Shown here: positions 53,957-63,194 of the stretch, piece by piece | How the letters are laid out: each line of letters opens with the position of its first letter | How positions within the stretch are numbered: the first letter of the stretch is position 1 | Assembly: GCF_010672525.1 (NCBI RefSeq) | Contig: NZ_JAAHGH010000010.1 | Span: 62,001 to 126,000 of the forward strand | Reading direction: 5' to 3' | Origin: Okeania sp. SIO2B3 | GTDB taxonomy: Bacteria > Cyanobacteriota > Cyanobacteriia > Cyanobacteriales > Microcoleaceae | Length of the DNA: 64,000 bases | Notes under the pieces: model-generated | Database searches by the model: none | What the model saw: only the letters and a program-made list of their open reading frames with translations | What the model was told of the DNA's origin: nothing | Made by a program: the position numbers and the translations under genes

Positions 53957-54562
53957 AAAATAAGAATAATTAATGCTAACTACCTAAGAATTAGCAAAAA
54001 GGTGGTTCGGCCTGTGTTAATTACTTAATAACTGAAGTTTTACTTAAGTATAACATCAATGCTTATGAATTGGTATGAGACTCTTTATACTCCCTACTCC
54101 CCATCAGGAGCATCACTAGAACAGGCATTTTCAACCTGTCTCTACGGTTTACCGAAGAACATATAAATTTTATCAAAATAATATGGGTCTAAACCCCCCC
54201 CTTTTTTAAGGCGATCAGGTTTTTGGAGAGTTGCTCAAATCCCCTACTTCCCCTCCTGGGAGGGGCCTGCGGGTGGGTTAACTTCTGAGTTCTGAGTTCT
54301 GAGTTCTGAGTTCTGACTTCATTAAAGCAGTCGCCATTACTCTATTTGACATATCAAAAGCTTAAGATTCAGACAATGCCAGATTTTCCGAATTTTTGCC
54401 CTCTTCGAGATAATTAAAGCCTCCTTCCCTCTTCCTTCTTCCCTCTTCTCTCTTCCTTCTGCAATATCAAAAAAAAATTTTAATTTATGCAGACATCCCA
54501 CTTAAATATATGTATTAACTATCAGGAGTATTCTAAAGTCTAAAATATTCACATATTAAAAT
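53957..54562. other. Spacer before rodA
   Basis: Holds a second copy of the TCAAATAATATG-GTCTAA...AAGGCGA...CTCAAATCCCC repeat (54168-54250), five GAGTTCT heptamers (54284-54318) and CTTCCCTCTTCC runs. No gene is seen. Confidence 0.45.
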
Positions 54563-55822
54563 ATGACCCAGAAATTAGTATTAAGAAATCGCCGAAAATG
54601 GCCCCTCTCACAATGGCGCAATATGGATTGGCCTCTACTGCTGATTTATATAGGAATGACCACTTTTGGTGGAGTTATGATCCAAAGTGTCGAACGAAAC
54701 CAGGGATTGACAGACTGGTGGCAACACTGGCTCACAGGAGGAGTCGGCTTAATCTTGGCCTTAATTATTGCCCGTTGTCGTTATGAAGTTTTAGTTAACT
54801 GGAAATGGATAATTTACATTTTAACCAATATTTCTTTGGGAGCTGTACAACTCATTGGTACTTCAGCTCTGGGGGCACAAAGATGGATTAATGTTGGTGG
54901 TTTCCACGTTCAACCCTCAGAATTTGCCAAGGTAGGAATAATTATTACCTTAGCGGCAATACTTTCGTCTCAGACTAGGATAAGGCTATTAGGCTTTTTT
55001 AAAGTTTTGATTATTACAGCCATACCATGGTTATTAGTATTTTTAGAACCCAACCTAGGCACATCTTTAATATTTGGTGCAATTACCATGGGAATGCTGT
55101 ACTGGGGTAATGTTAATCCTGGTTGGTTAATATTGCTTGTGTCTCCTATCTTTTCAGCTATTCTTTATAGTATCTATTTTCCCGCTTGGGTTGCTTGGAT
55201 AGCTTTGATGGCCTTAATTGCATGGCGGACTTTACCTTGGGGTTGGTTATGGATGCCTATAGTTACTGGGATTAATATTGTCTCTGGAAACGTTGGGCAG
55301 CTATTATGGGATTTGCTCAAAGATTATCAAAAAGACCGACTAACAGGATTTCTGAACCCAGAACAAGACCCCCTGGGGACGGGATATCACCTAATTCAAT
55401 CTCGTATTGCTATTGGTTCTGGACAAATGTTTGGTAGGGGGCTATATCAAGGTACTCAAACTCAACTACACTTTATCCCGGAACAACATACAGATTTTAT
55501 TTTCTCAGCTATTGGTGAAGAGTTGGGTTTTGTTGGTTGTATTCTGGTACTTTTAACTTTTTGGTTTATTTGTCTGCGCTTGGTTATTATTGCTCAGACT
55601 GCTAAGGATGATTTTGGTTCTCTGATTGCCATTGGAGTATTATCAATGTTAGTATTCCAGGTTTTTGTGAATATTGGGATGAATATTGGTTTGGCTCCTG
55701 TGACTGGTATCCCACTACCGTTACTTAGTTATGGGCGATCGGCTTTGTTGAGTAATTTTATTGCCCTGGGGTTAGTGGAGTCAGTTGCTAATTACAGTGC
55801 CAAATCTAGGCAAGGTTTTTGA
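54563..55822 (+). CDS. rodA: Rod-shape-determining SEDS glycosyltransferase RodA
   Basis: A 419-residue polytopic membrane protein of the SEDS family (RodA/FtsW/SpoVE), a peptidoglycan glycan-chain polymerase working with a class B PBP in wall elongation. About ten hydrophobic segments are visible. Family motifs are GAQRWINVGGFHVQPSEFAK, GTGYHLIQSRIAIGSGQMFG in two adjacent parts, PEQHTDFIFSAIGEELGF and the C-terminal GIPLPLLSYGRSALL. The catalytic Asp region of SEDS proteins (near HTDFIF) is intact. The RodA-type N-terminus and the absence of nearby cell-division genes favour RodA over FtsW. Confidence 0.93.
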   Translation: MTQKLVLRNRRKWPLSQWRNMDWPLLLIYIGMTTFGGVMIQSVERNQGLTDWWQHWLTGGVGLILALIIARCRYEVLVNWKWIIYILTNISLGAVQLIGTSALGAQRWINVGGFHVQPSEFAKVGIIITLAAILSSQTRIRLLGFFKVLIITAIPWLLVFLEPNLGTSLIFGAITMGMLYWGNVNPGWLILLVSPIFSAILYSIYFPAWVAWIALMALIAWRTLPWGWLWMPIVTGINIVSGNVGQLLWDLLKDYQKDRLTGFLNPEQDPLGTGYHLIQSRIAIGSGQMFGRGLYQGTQTQLHFIPEQHTDFIFSAIGEELGFVGCILVLLTFWFICLRLVIIAQTAKDDFGSLIAIGVLSMLVFQVFVNIGMNIGLAPVTGIPLPLLSYGRSALLSNFIALGLVESVANYSAKSRQGF

Positions 55823-56102
55823 CAACAGGCAATAGGCAACAGGCAACAGGCAACAGGCAACAGGGACAGGGCTATTTCATTTTTGATAATCACCTGGGTG
55901 TGGGGAGTGTGGGAGTAGGGGAGAGGGGGAGTTTGGGAAGGGTGGAGAGTTTAGAGAAAAACTACAACCATCTGGGGTTGAATTAGATGAAATTTTATGA
56001 GAAAAAAACACTAAAAACAATCTCCATATATAATTTCCAGAGATATCTGTTGGTAATATCATGGCCGTTGGTATCGTTTGTGTAAAAACTTGGGAAATAT
56101 CT
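55823..56102. other. Spacer with GGCAACA repeats
   Basis: Five GGCAACA heptamers directly follow the rodA stop codon. GGGGGAG runs come after them. No gene is seen. Confidence 0.5.
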
Positions 56103-56383
56103 AGGGCTTGCTGATTAAATCTAAAAGCATTGACAGATATTGGTTTTAGCGTTTTAGAGTTCAAAAAAGTACCAGCTTTGGAATGGCTTGAGCTGCATAA
56201 AGCTAGTATTTTGGGACGATTATGGCAGAAAAATTGAGGTACAAAACGCCCGCTCCTACCTCCTCTACATTCCCATTTCTCCCCTCCCCTCCTGGGAGGG
56301 GTTAGGGGTGGGTTGGGAGGGGGAGGGGCGAGGGGTGGGTTGTCTCCTACACAGAGCAAAAAAACTTTCCATACGCAAACCCT
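56103..56383. mobile_element. MITE-like element, family B copy 3
   Basis: AGGGCTTGCTGATTAAATC at the left and CATACGCAAACCCT at the right, flanked by ATCT on both sides (56099-56102 and 56384-56387). The interior shares CTACCTCCTCTA and CATTCCCATTTCTCC with copies 1 and 2 and contains an extra GGGAGGGG-rich insert. From 56388 to 56677 nothing coding is recognised. Confidence 0.72.
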
Positions 56384-56677
56384 ATCTATTTTTTCTTTCT
56401 TTCAAATATTCTTCCTTCTTCCTTAATTGCGAGTCAAATGCTCCCACTATTTATCATACCGATTACGAAAAATTAGGATTTGAGATTGCTATCCGCTCCG
56501 GACTACTGCGCAAACCTTGTGGGTTGCAATGACGAAAATCGGTTGTAATGCTTAAGTCCTAGCCAAATCTATCTAGCTCCGGTCTCCAGACTTCCGATTT
56601 TGAATTTCAGAATTTTTGCAGTAATTATTGTAGTATAATATAATTCATAGTACATAATACTTTATATATATTAAGCT

Positions 56678-59179
56678 TTGATTCAATCCGAGACTTTAGA
56701 ATTATTGGAATGGCCTCGCTTATGTCAACACTTGGCCACTTTTACAGCAACGAAATTGGGTGCGATATTGCTCCACAATTCTAGGACTTTTAATATCGGC
56801 GATCGCCAAAACACGACTAATTATTTACCAATTCCGTCAACAAAGGCGGAAACTATACAACTATTAGCTGAAACTAAGGAAGCTTATATACTAGAAACTC
56901 GTCTTCAACAGGGGTTGTCCTTTGATGGTATTGAAGACTTTGGAGATTCCCTGGAAAGAGCAGAACTAGGTGGTATACTTTCTGGAAAAGAACTTTTAGC
57001 TATTGCAACAACTTTGTCTGGCGCTCGTAAGTTACGTCGGACAATTGATAATTATGAGTCGGAATATGAGTTGTCAGTTTTACCAGAATTAGTAGCTGAG
57101 TTACGCACTTATCCAGAACTGGAACAGGAAATTCACCGCTGTATAGACGACCGAGGAGATGTTACAGACCGGGCAAGTCCGAAACTGGCGGGTATTCGAG
57201 AAAAAATGCACCATTTACGCGATCGCATAGACCGGATACTTCGAGGGATTTTACAACGGAAAGCTAGTGCTATTCAACAACCAATTATTACTCAAAGGAG
57301 CGATCGCTTTGTAATTCCGGTCAAGGCACCTCAAAAAGATGCCGTACCTGGTATTGTTCACGATACATCTACAACAGGCTCTACATTATACATTGAACCT
57401 AATGGAGTTGTCAACCTCAATAACCAAATGCGACAGCTACAGCGTCAGGCCCAAAGGGAAGAAGAAGCGATTCGGCAAGCACTAACAGAACAAGTGGCAG
57501 AAGTCAAGGAAGACTTGGAGCAGTTACTGATAATTGCTACTACAATTGATCTGGCAACAGCTCGCGCTCGTTATAGTTTATGGTTAGGAGCAAACCCCCC
57601 TCAATTTACTGAACCAGACTCGGAACGCCCCGTGAATATTCGTCAATTGCGACATCCGTTGTTAGTTTGGCAACAGCAATACGAAGAAGGAAATGATGTG
57701 GTACCTATTGATGTTACGGTGAAATCTCCAGTTAAAGTGGTGGCAATTACAGGACCTAATACTGGTGGTAAAACTGTTACTCTGAAAACTTTGGGGTTAG
57801 CTGCTCTGATGGCAAAGATAGGATTATTTATACCTGCTAATGAACCTGTGGAGTTGCCGTGGTTTGAACAAATCTTGGCTGATATTGGTGATGAGCAGTC
57901 TTTAGAACAAAGTTTATCTACTTTTTCTGGTCATGTTCGACGCATTATTAGGATTTTAGAAGCAATAGATGAGGATGAAAATCAAGAAAATTCTGATTTA
58001 TCTTCTACTTTGGTTTTGTTAGATGAAATTGGTGCTGGTACAGACCCCACTGAAGGTAGTGCTTTAGCAACTTCTATTTTGCAATATTTGGCGGACCATG
58101 CGCTATTAACTGTGGCAACTACCCATTTTGGAGAACTTAAAGCTCTCAAATATGATGATGAAAGGTTTGAAAATGCTTCTGTAGAATTTGATATCAATTC
58201 TCTACAACCTACATACCGCTTGCTTTGGGGAATTCCCGGGCGTTCTAATGCTATGACTATTGCTGGTAAGTTGGGTTTAAAACAGGAGATTATTTATAGA
58301 GCGCAAGATTATGTGGGAGGAAATTCTGAAGATGTGAATCAGGTAATTGCTGGTTTGGAAGCTCAAAGACAGCAACAGGAAACAAAGGCAAAAGAAGCTT
58401 CTGAGTTACTACAAGAAACTGAGTCTTTACATCGGGAGGTTTCTAGAAAAGCTGCTGCGCTGAAAGATCGAGAAAGAGATTTACAGTTGTCGCAAGAGGT
58501 TGCGGTACAGGAAAAAATTGCTGAGGCAAAAGCAGAAATTGCTACGGTAATTCGGAATTTACAACAGGGTCCGTTAACTGCTCGAAATGCTCAGAAAGCT
58601 ACGGAAGCTATTAATGAAATTTCTGAGAAATATTTGCCTTCTCGTACTCTCCCTGTGAAGAAACCGAATTTTATGCCTAAGGAGGGCGATCGTATTCGGA
58701 TTCCCAAAATTGGGCAAACAGCAGAAGTGTTGAGCGCTCCTAATGAGAATGATGAGTTAACTGTTAAATTTGGAATTATGAAAATGACAGTTAGTTTGGC
58801 AGAAGTGGAGTCTCTTGATGGTGAAAAAGCAGAGCTTTCTAAGAAGAGTAAAAATGTAGAGGTGCAAAAGAGTAAGAAGTCAGAAAGTAAGTCTAAGGAA
58901 ACTCCAGCAGAGATTACTTCTAGTGGTTTAGCTGTCCGTACTGCTAAAAATAGTATTGATATTCGTGGCAGTCGGGTTGCAGATGCTCAAATTGATGTGG
59001 ATAGGGCACTTTCTCGGGCGATCGAATATGGTTTGTTGTGGATTATTCATGGTAAAGGTACTGGTAAATTGAGACAGGGTATCCATGAGTTTTTGCAGGA
59101 TCATCCGTTGGTTGAACGTTATGAGTTAGCGTCTAGAAATGACGGCGGTAGTGGGGTAACTATTGCTCATTTAGTATAG
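56678..59179 (+). CDS. mutS2: MutS2 endonuclease / ribosome-rescue ATPase
   Basis: An 833-residue MutS2. The core and lever regions are followed by the ABC-type ATPase with Walker A GPNTGGKTVTLK (near residue 360) and Walker B LVLLDEIGAGTDP. The C-terminal Smr domain carries DIRGSRVADAQ and HGKGTGKLRQGI. MutS2 is not a mismatch-repair protein; it suppresses recombination and, in Bacillus, splits collided ribosomes. The Smr acidic motif DIRG differs from the DLRG usually seen. The frame starts at TTG, no ATG being available before the conserved N-terminus (SETLELLEWPRLCQHL). It has full length and intact motifs and stands alone. Confidence 0.93.
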   Translation: MIQSETLELLEWPRLCQHLATFTATKLGAILLHNSRTFNIGDRQNTTNYLPIPSTKAETIQLLAETKEAYILETRLQQGLSFDGIEDFGDSLERAELGGILSGKELLAIATTLSGARKLRRTIDNYESEYELSVLPELVAELRTYPELEQEIHRCIDDRGDVTDRASPKLAGIREKMHHLRDRIDRILRGILQRKASAIQQPIITQRSDRFVIPVKAPQKDAVPGIVHDTSTTGSTLYIEPNGVVNLNNQMRQLQRQAQREEEAIRQALTEQVAEVKEDLEQLLIIATTIDLATARARYSLWLGANPPQFTEPDSERPVNIRQLRHPLLVWQQQYEEGNDVVPIDVTVKSPVKVVAITGPNTGGKTVTLKTLGLAALMAKIGLFIPANEPVELPWFEQILADIGDEQSLEQSLSTFSGHVRRIIRILEAIDEDENQENSDLSSTLVLLDEIGAGTDPTEGSALATSILQYLADHALLTVATTHFGELKALKYDDERFENASVEFDINSLQPTYRLLWGIPGRSNAMTIAGKLGLKQEIIYRAQDYVGGNSEDVNQVIAGLEAQRQQQETKAKEASELLQETESLHREVSRKAAALKDRERDLQLSQEVAVQEKIAEAKAEIATVIRNLQQGPLTARNAQKATEAINEISEKYLPSRTLPVKKPNFMPKEGDRIRIPKIGQTAEVLSAPNENDELTVKFGIMKMTVSLAEVESLDGEKAELSKKSKNVEVQKSKKSESKSKETPAEITSSGLAVRTAKNSIDIRGSRVADAQIDVDRALSRAIEYGLLWIIHGKGTGKLRQGIHEFLQDHPLVERYELASRNDGGSGVTIAHLV

Positions 59180-59224
59180 TGCCACTCATTACTATAAAAT
59201 TTTGGTCTATCTGAGTCCAAAGAC

Positions 59225-59325
59225 TTTCACAAGTTGATAAAATGGTGGTATTTTCTACTTCACCCAGAGATTCTCCCTGATCATAATCTCGCAGAACGTT
59301 CATTACGGTTGGCAATTATAGCGCT
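59225..59325 (+). pseudogene. Transposase C-terminal remnant
   Basis: The frame gives HPEILPDHNLAERSLRLAI, the signature HPE-x-x-P-D-N-N-x-AERSLR-x-A of IS66-like transposases around their catalytic Glu. Nothing else of the element is left. The following sequence CAACAGCTCCGGAA is repeated twice. Confidence 0.5.
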
Positions 59326-59506
59326 GTGCGCAGGCAACAGCTCCGGAAAGCAACAGCTCCGGAAGGGGGAATAAATTGCTGATCATATAAGACTTTTAGC
59401 TATTTTGCCCCTCCTGCAATTTGTAAATATACCAGCGCTCATTGCTATACCAAACGAAAAGTTAGTGGTGGTTCCAGAAGTATGGAAAGATTTCAACACA
59501 CAGCTA

Positions 59507-59658
59507 ATATCATGTCCGGTAGCATCGGTATTGTAAGCGTGAAGGTAAGGAAGACCGAAGTTGGAAGAAGGAAGAAGCTTTAAGAGAAGGAAAAACCATT
59601 AATGGCGCTAGATATTTCCCCAACTTTATACACGCTCCGATACCAACGGACATGATAT
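59507..59658. mobile_element. MITE-like element, family C copy related to IS630
   Basis: A 152-bp element with inverted ends ATATCATGTCCGGTAGCATC and, inward from the right, ATATCATGTCCGTTGGTATC. The left end matches the IS630 terminal sequence seen at 46796 (TCCGGTAGCATCGGT) after a three-base difference. It is non-coding. Confidence 0.7.
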
Positions 59659-59787
59659 AATTTATTGACTGTGGTACAAACCTGTCGTTGAATCAGACTA
59701 TACTCAATTTGTAAACTGATGACTTCTGACTTCTGACTTCGTTAATAGCGATCGCTAAACTACTTCATCACACTACTTCATCATAAA

Positions 59788-60591
59788 TTATCCTAAATTT
59801 TTTCCCATCATAAACTGAACTAAACCAGGGAATAATCGATAAGTTTCTGTTGCCAAAACAGCCGGACCTACTACTACTTCAGACTGATGATTTTTCACAG
59901 AATTCCAGATAGCTTCAGCAATATCTTTTGACTGACTAACAAAATTAGATGTTAAAACAGAATTCATTTGTTGACGACTACTTTCTATTTCAGAATTATC
60001 CCCACCTCGAAACTGCGCTCTTTCCATAAAATTGCTATTAATAACCCCTGGATGTACAGAAATAACATTAATTCCTTTTGACTGTAATTCTAAACGTAAA
60101 GTATCATTTAATCCGGTAACTGCGTATTTACTAGCACAATAAGCGGTCATTTGTGGCAAAGGCATTTTTCCACCAATAGAACCAACATTAACAATTGTGC
60201 CAGATTTTTTAGCCAAAAAGTGGGGTAATAAAGCTTTTATTGTATTAACATAACCGAAAAAATTGACATTCATTAATTGTTGAAAATCTTCTAATGTTGT
60301 ATGCTCCATTGCACCAGTCAAACAAATACCAGCATTATTAACTAATACATCGATTTTGCCATAAAAATCTATTGCTTTCTGCACTAAATATTCTACTTGT
60401 TTAGCATCAGTAACATCAGTAGGAATAGCCAAAGCAGAACGACCGTTTGCTCTAACTTCATTAGCTGTTTCGACTAATTTATCTAGTGTTCTAGCAGCTA
60501 AGACAATGTTATATCCTTTTCTAGCAAATAAAAGTGCTGTTGCTTTGCCACAACCTTGAGAAGCACCAGTAATTAAAACTGTTGGTAGCAT
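59788..60591 (-). CDS. Short-chain dehydrogenase/reductase
   Basis: A 267-residue classical SDR. The N-terminal GASQGCGKA is the TGxxxGxG nucleotide-binding loop. NNAG is in VLVNNAGICLTG. The catalytic Ser lies in VNVGSIGG and the Tyr/Lys pair in YCASKYAV. The C-terminal region is that of the DltE/YqjQ-like general SDRs. The Arg after the first strand (AARTLDKL) suggests NADPH. The substrate is unknown. It is not closely related to the FabG-type enzyme at the left of the window. No operon partners. Confidence 0.85.
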   Translation of the reverse strand: MLPTVLITGASQGCGKATALLFARKGYNIVLAARTLDKLVETANEVRANGRSALAIPTDVTDAKQVEYLVQKAIDFYGKIDVLVNNAGICLTGAMEHTTLEDFQQLMNVNFFGYVNTIKALLPHFLAKKSGTIVNVGSIGGKMPLPQMTAYCASKYAVTGLNDTLRLELQSKGINVISVHPGVINSNFMERAQFRGGDNSEIESSRQQMNSVLTSNFVSQSKDIAEAIWNSVKNHQSEVVVGPAVLATETYRLFPGLVQFMMGKNLG

Positions 60592-60997
60592 TGTTTTTTT
60601 TATGGATAATTCAAATTTAATGTGTATAGCAGAAGGAAGAAGGAAGAAGCTTGCATTGTCTGAATTTTGAGTTTTTGATATGTCTTAACCTTTCCATCGA
60701 CTGCTGTATAGAAAATAGTGTAACGCAACTCTGAGAAAAATAGCTGATAGCTAATAGCTGACCGCTTACCGAATAATTAAGGTTTGGAGAGGTAATTATT
60801 AATTATTAATTAAGTAAGTTGGCACAAAAAAACTAAGTATGTAACAAAAAATAAAGTAGCTCTAAAAGCTCTTCCCTTCTGCCTTTCCTGCGGAATGCTG
60901 CGCAAACAGCATAGCTGCCTTCATCTAACAATAAATTTTAACGCCTACCTACTTATTAATTATTAATTATTAATTATTAATTATTAATTATTAACAT
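60592..60997. other. Spacer with deleted family A element and heptamers
   Basis: Contains AATAGCTGATAGCTAATAGC (60739-60758), the shortened family A element at 60766-60814 and, at 60954-60993, an almost pure TTAATTA run of about 40 bp. No gene. Confidence 0.6.
60766..60814 (-). repeat. Family A element reduced to its two ends
   Basis: TTACCGAATAATTAAGG is followed directly by GGAGAGGTAATTATTAATT. The hairpin middle present in the other copies is absent. Confidence 0.65.
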
Positions 60998-62026
60998 CTA
61001 CTCATCTTTTAACTTTCTTTTTCCTCTCATCCTTGCCAAAATTTGTAGGTCAACACTTTTATCTGTTTCATCCACAATTTCACCAGTTAATTCTTCCAAC
61101 ACGTCTTCCAGAGTCACCACTCCCGACATTCCTCCATATTCATCTAAAACTACCATCAAATGTTGACGATATTTCTGAAATTCTTTGAGCAATAGATCGA
61201 CTCTCAATGTATCGGGAACGAATCTAACATCTCGCATAAAATCAGAAATTTTATTACTATCTTTACCTTCTATAATTCCTTTAAGTAATTCATTTTTCAA
61301 CGCTACACCAAGTACATCATCTATAGAATCTCCAATTACAATAATGCGACTATGTTGAGAAGCAATAATATCTGACTTTACCTCAGCTAAAGTTGCATTA
61401 GCATAGAGATAAGTAGTCGCTATTCGAGGTGTCATAATATCAAAAGAATTTTTGTCATTGAGCCGAAATACTCTTCCAATCATTTCAGCTTCATCACCTT
61501 CAATAACTCCTTCCTTATATCCTATTCTGGTCAAAAACATAATTTCTGCTTCATTAGTGGTGGGTAATTTCTGCCCTTTAGTAAAAGGAGAAGTAATTTT
61601 TTCCATCAACCAAACTATAGGAGAAAATATAAAAGTTAATCCCTGGACAGGTAAAGCCACAGTTAATGCAAATTGCATGGCATAACGTTCGCCTAAAGTT
61701 TTAGGAATAATTTCGCCAAAAACTATTACCAAAAAAGTTAATATTGCAGAAAAAACACCTAACCAAGCATTTCCCAAAACCGAAGCTGCAATATTACCAA
61801 TTAAAATACTACCAACTATATTAAAAATGTTATTAATAATCACAACAGTAGCAATTGGGCGATTAATTTTTTTCCTAATTCCCCACAGTGCTAATGCTGC
61901 TGGTTTTTTAGACTGTGCTAACTGTTGTACTTTGATAGGAGAAACTGAAAGTAAGGCTGTTTCAGTAGCAGAACAAAGAGCAGAACCTATGAGAATAATT
62001 AAAACTATAATAGTTAGCTTTAGCAT
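60998..62026 (-). CDS. CNNM/CBS-domain membrane protein (hemolysin-C-like family)
   Basis: A 342-residue protein. The N-terminal CNNM domain has about four transmembrane segments and the conserved GSALCSATETALLSVSP and FGEIIPKTLGERY. Two CBS domains follow (DIMTPRIATTYL; VLDEYGGMSGVVTLEDVLEE). Homologues transport or regulate Mg2+/Co2+ or Na+. The chain ends shortly after the CBS pair, so the C-terminal CorC_HlyC domain is missing. This is natural in short family members rather than a truncation, because the end is clean. It is divergently transcribed from the EamA transporter gene, with only about 50 bp between the starts. Confidence 0.88.
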   Translation of the reverse strand: MLKLTIIVLIILIGSALCSATETALLSVSPIKVQQLAQSKKPAALALWGIRKKINRPIATVVIINNIFNIVGSILIGNIAASVLGNAWLGVFSAILTFLVIVFGEIIPKTLGERYAMQFALTVALPVQGLTFIFSPIVWLMEKITSPFTKGQKLPTTNEAEIMFLTRIGYKEGVIEGDEAEMIGRVFRLNDKNSFDIMTPRIATTYLYANATLAEVKSDIIASQHSRIIVIGDSIDDVLGVALKNELLKGIIEGKDSNKISDFMRDVRFVPDTLRVDLLLKEFQKYRQHLMVVLDEYGGMSGVVTLEDVLEELTGEIVDETDKSVDLQILARMRGKRKLKDE

Positions 62027-62075
62027 ACTTAACTAATAATTGGTTAAACTCGATTATACCATTTTTTATTTTCTT

Positions 62076-62978
62076 ATGAAACCTTCTAACTGGCTAATTG
62101 TATTAGTTTTAACTATCGGTATTTTGGCAATATCTACAGGTGCAATATTAATAAGGTTGGCAAGTCTCTCTGCTGACATGAATGGGGTAGGGTTTAGTTT
62201 GGTAATAGCTGCCTCGCGGGTGACGATCGCTGCTTTATTATTAGTACCCGCATGGTCAAAAATTCAGTGGCAGAGTCTCCAGTCGGGAGCAATACCCTAT
62301 GCAGTAGGAGCAGGAGTTTGCCTCGCAGTCCATTTTGCTTTTTGGATTACCTCTTTATCCTACACTTCGATCGCGGCCTCTACCAGTCTAGTAAATACTA
62401 ATCCCATCTGGGTAGCTTTGTTGTCGCGGTGGTGGTTGAAGGAAAGACTCTCTCGTCAGACGGTTATTGGCATAGTAATAGCTATGGTTGGGGGATTAAC
62501 CATTGGTTTAGCAGATATTGGTGGGGAACCTACAGGTGCTAACCCTCTCCTGGGAAACTTTTTGGCTCTGATGGGAGCTTGGTCAGTGAGTTTATATATA
62601 CTTCTAGGACGGGAAGCTCAAACTAAAGGGTTTAGTGTTGGTGGCTATCTTGTGGTAGTTTTTTCTATAGCTGGAATTGTATTATTGCCTCTTCCCTTAA
62701 TTTTAGGTATTGGTTATTCTGGTTATCCTGGTTTAGTTTACTTTTACTTATTATTGATGGCATTATTTCCTCAATTAGTAGGGAATACAAGTTTGATGTG
62801 GGCAGTACGCTGGTTGTCTCCTACTTTAGTTAGTTTGGCAATTTTATTTGAACCTGTTGGAGCTAGTTTTTTAGGTTATTTATTGTTAGGTGAAGTGCCT
62901 TCTATCATGGTTTTTTTTGGTGCAATTATATTGTTAATTGGAGTGGCGATCGCTGCTCTTACTTCAAAAGAAAAATAA
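62076..62978 (+). CDS. EamA-family (DMT superfamily) transporter
   Basis: A 300-residue inner-membrane protein with ten hydrophobic segments arranged as two EamA repeats. Typical features are FWITSLSYTSIAASTSLVNT at the end of the first repeat and LAILFEPVGASFLGYLLLGE at the end of the second. Such carriers export amino acids, nucleobases or other metabolites; the substrate cannot be given. The frame begins at 62040, but the ATG at 62076 (MKPSNWLIVLVL) starts at the first helix. It shares a short divergent region with the CNNM gene. Confidence 0.85.
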   Translation: MKPSNWLIVLVLTIGILAISTGAILIRLASLSADMNGVGFSLVIAASRVTIAALLLVPAWSKIQWQSLQSGAIPYAVGAGVCLAVHFAFWITSLSYTSIAASTSLVNTNPIWVALLSRWWLKERLSRQTVIGIVIAMVGGLTIGLADIGGEPTGANPLLGNFLALMGAWSVSLYILLGREAQTKGFSVGGYLVVVFSIAGIVLLPLPLILGIGYSGYPGLVYFYLLLMALFPQLVGNTSLMWAVRWLSPTLVSLAILFEPVGASFLGYLLLGEVPSIMVFFGAIILLIGVAIAALTSKEK

Positions 62979-63037
62979 ACTGAAAATGTCAGGATTTTAA
63001 ACTATACTTCATCCATACACTCAATACTGAAAAAAAA

Positions 63038-63172
63038 TTACCGAATAATTAAGGTTTAAAGCAGAGGCTTTAAAGAAGAAATAAGCGGTCAAGGGATGGC
63101 GAGTTCTCCTCGCCATATTCAATCAACCAAGAGAGAAAATTTTTTCCTGGAGGTAATTATTAATTATTAATT
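63038..63172 (-). repeat. Dispersed repeat family A, copy 4 (reverse orientation)
   Basis: From TTACCGAATAATTAAGG to GGAGGTAATTATTAATTATT. The middle has GCGGTCAAGGGATGGCGAG and CTCGCCAT arms and AACCAAGAGAG. It is the reverse complement of the other copies. Confidence 0.75.
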
Positions 63173-63194
63173 GTTGAAACACTACTTTCAATTT

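Noticed and set aside
55877-56532. Overlapping frames on both strands rich in Pro and Gly
   Set aside because: Built from the GGGGAG/CCCTCC runs of the family B element and its insert.
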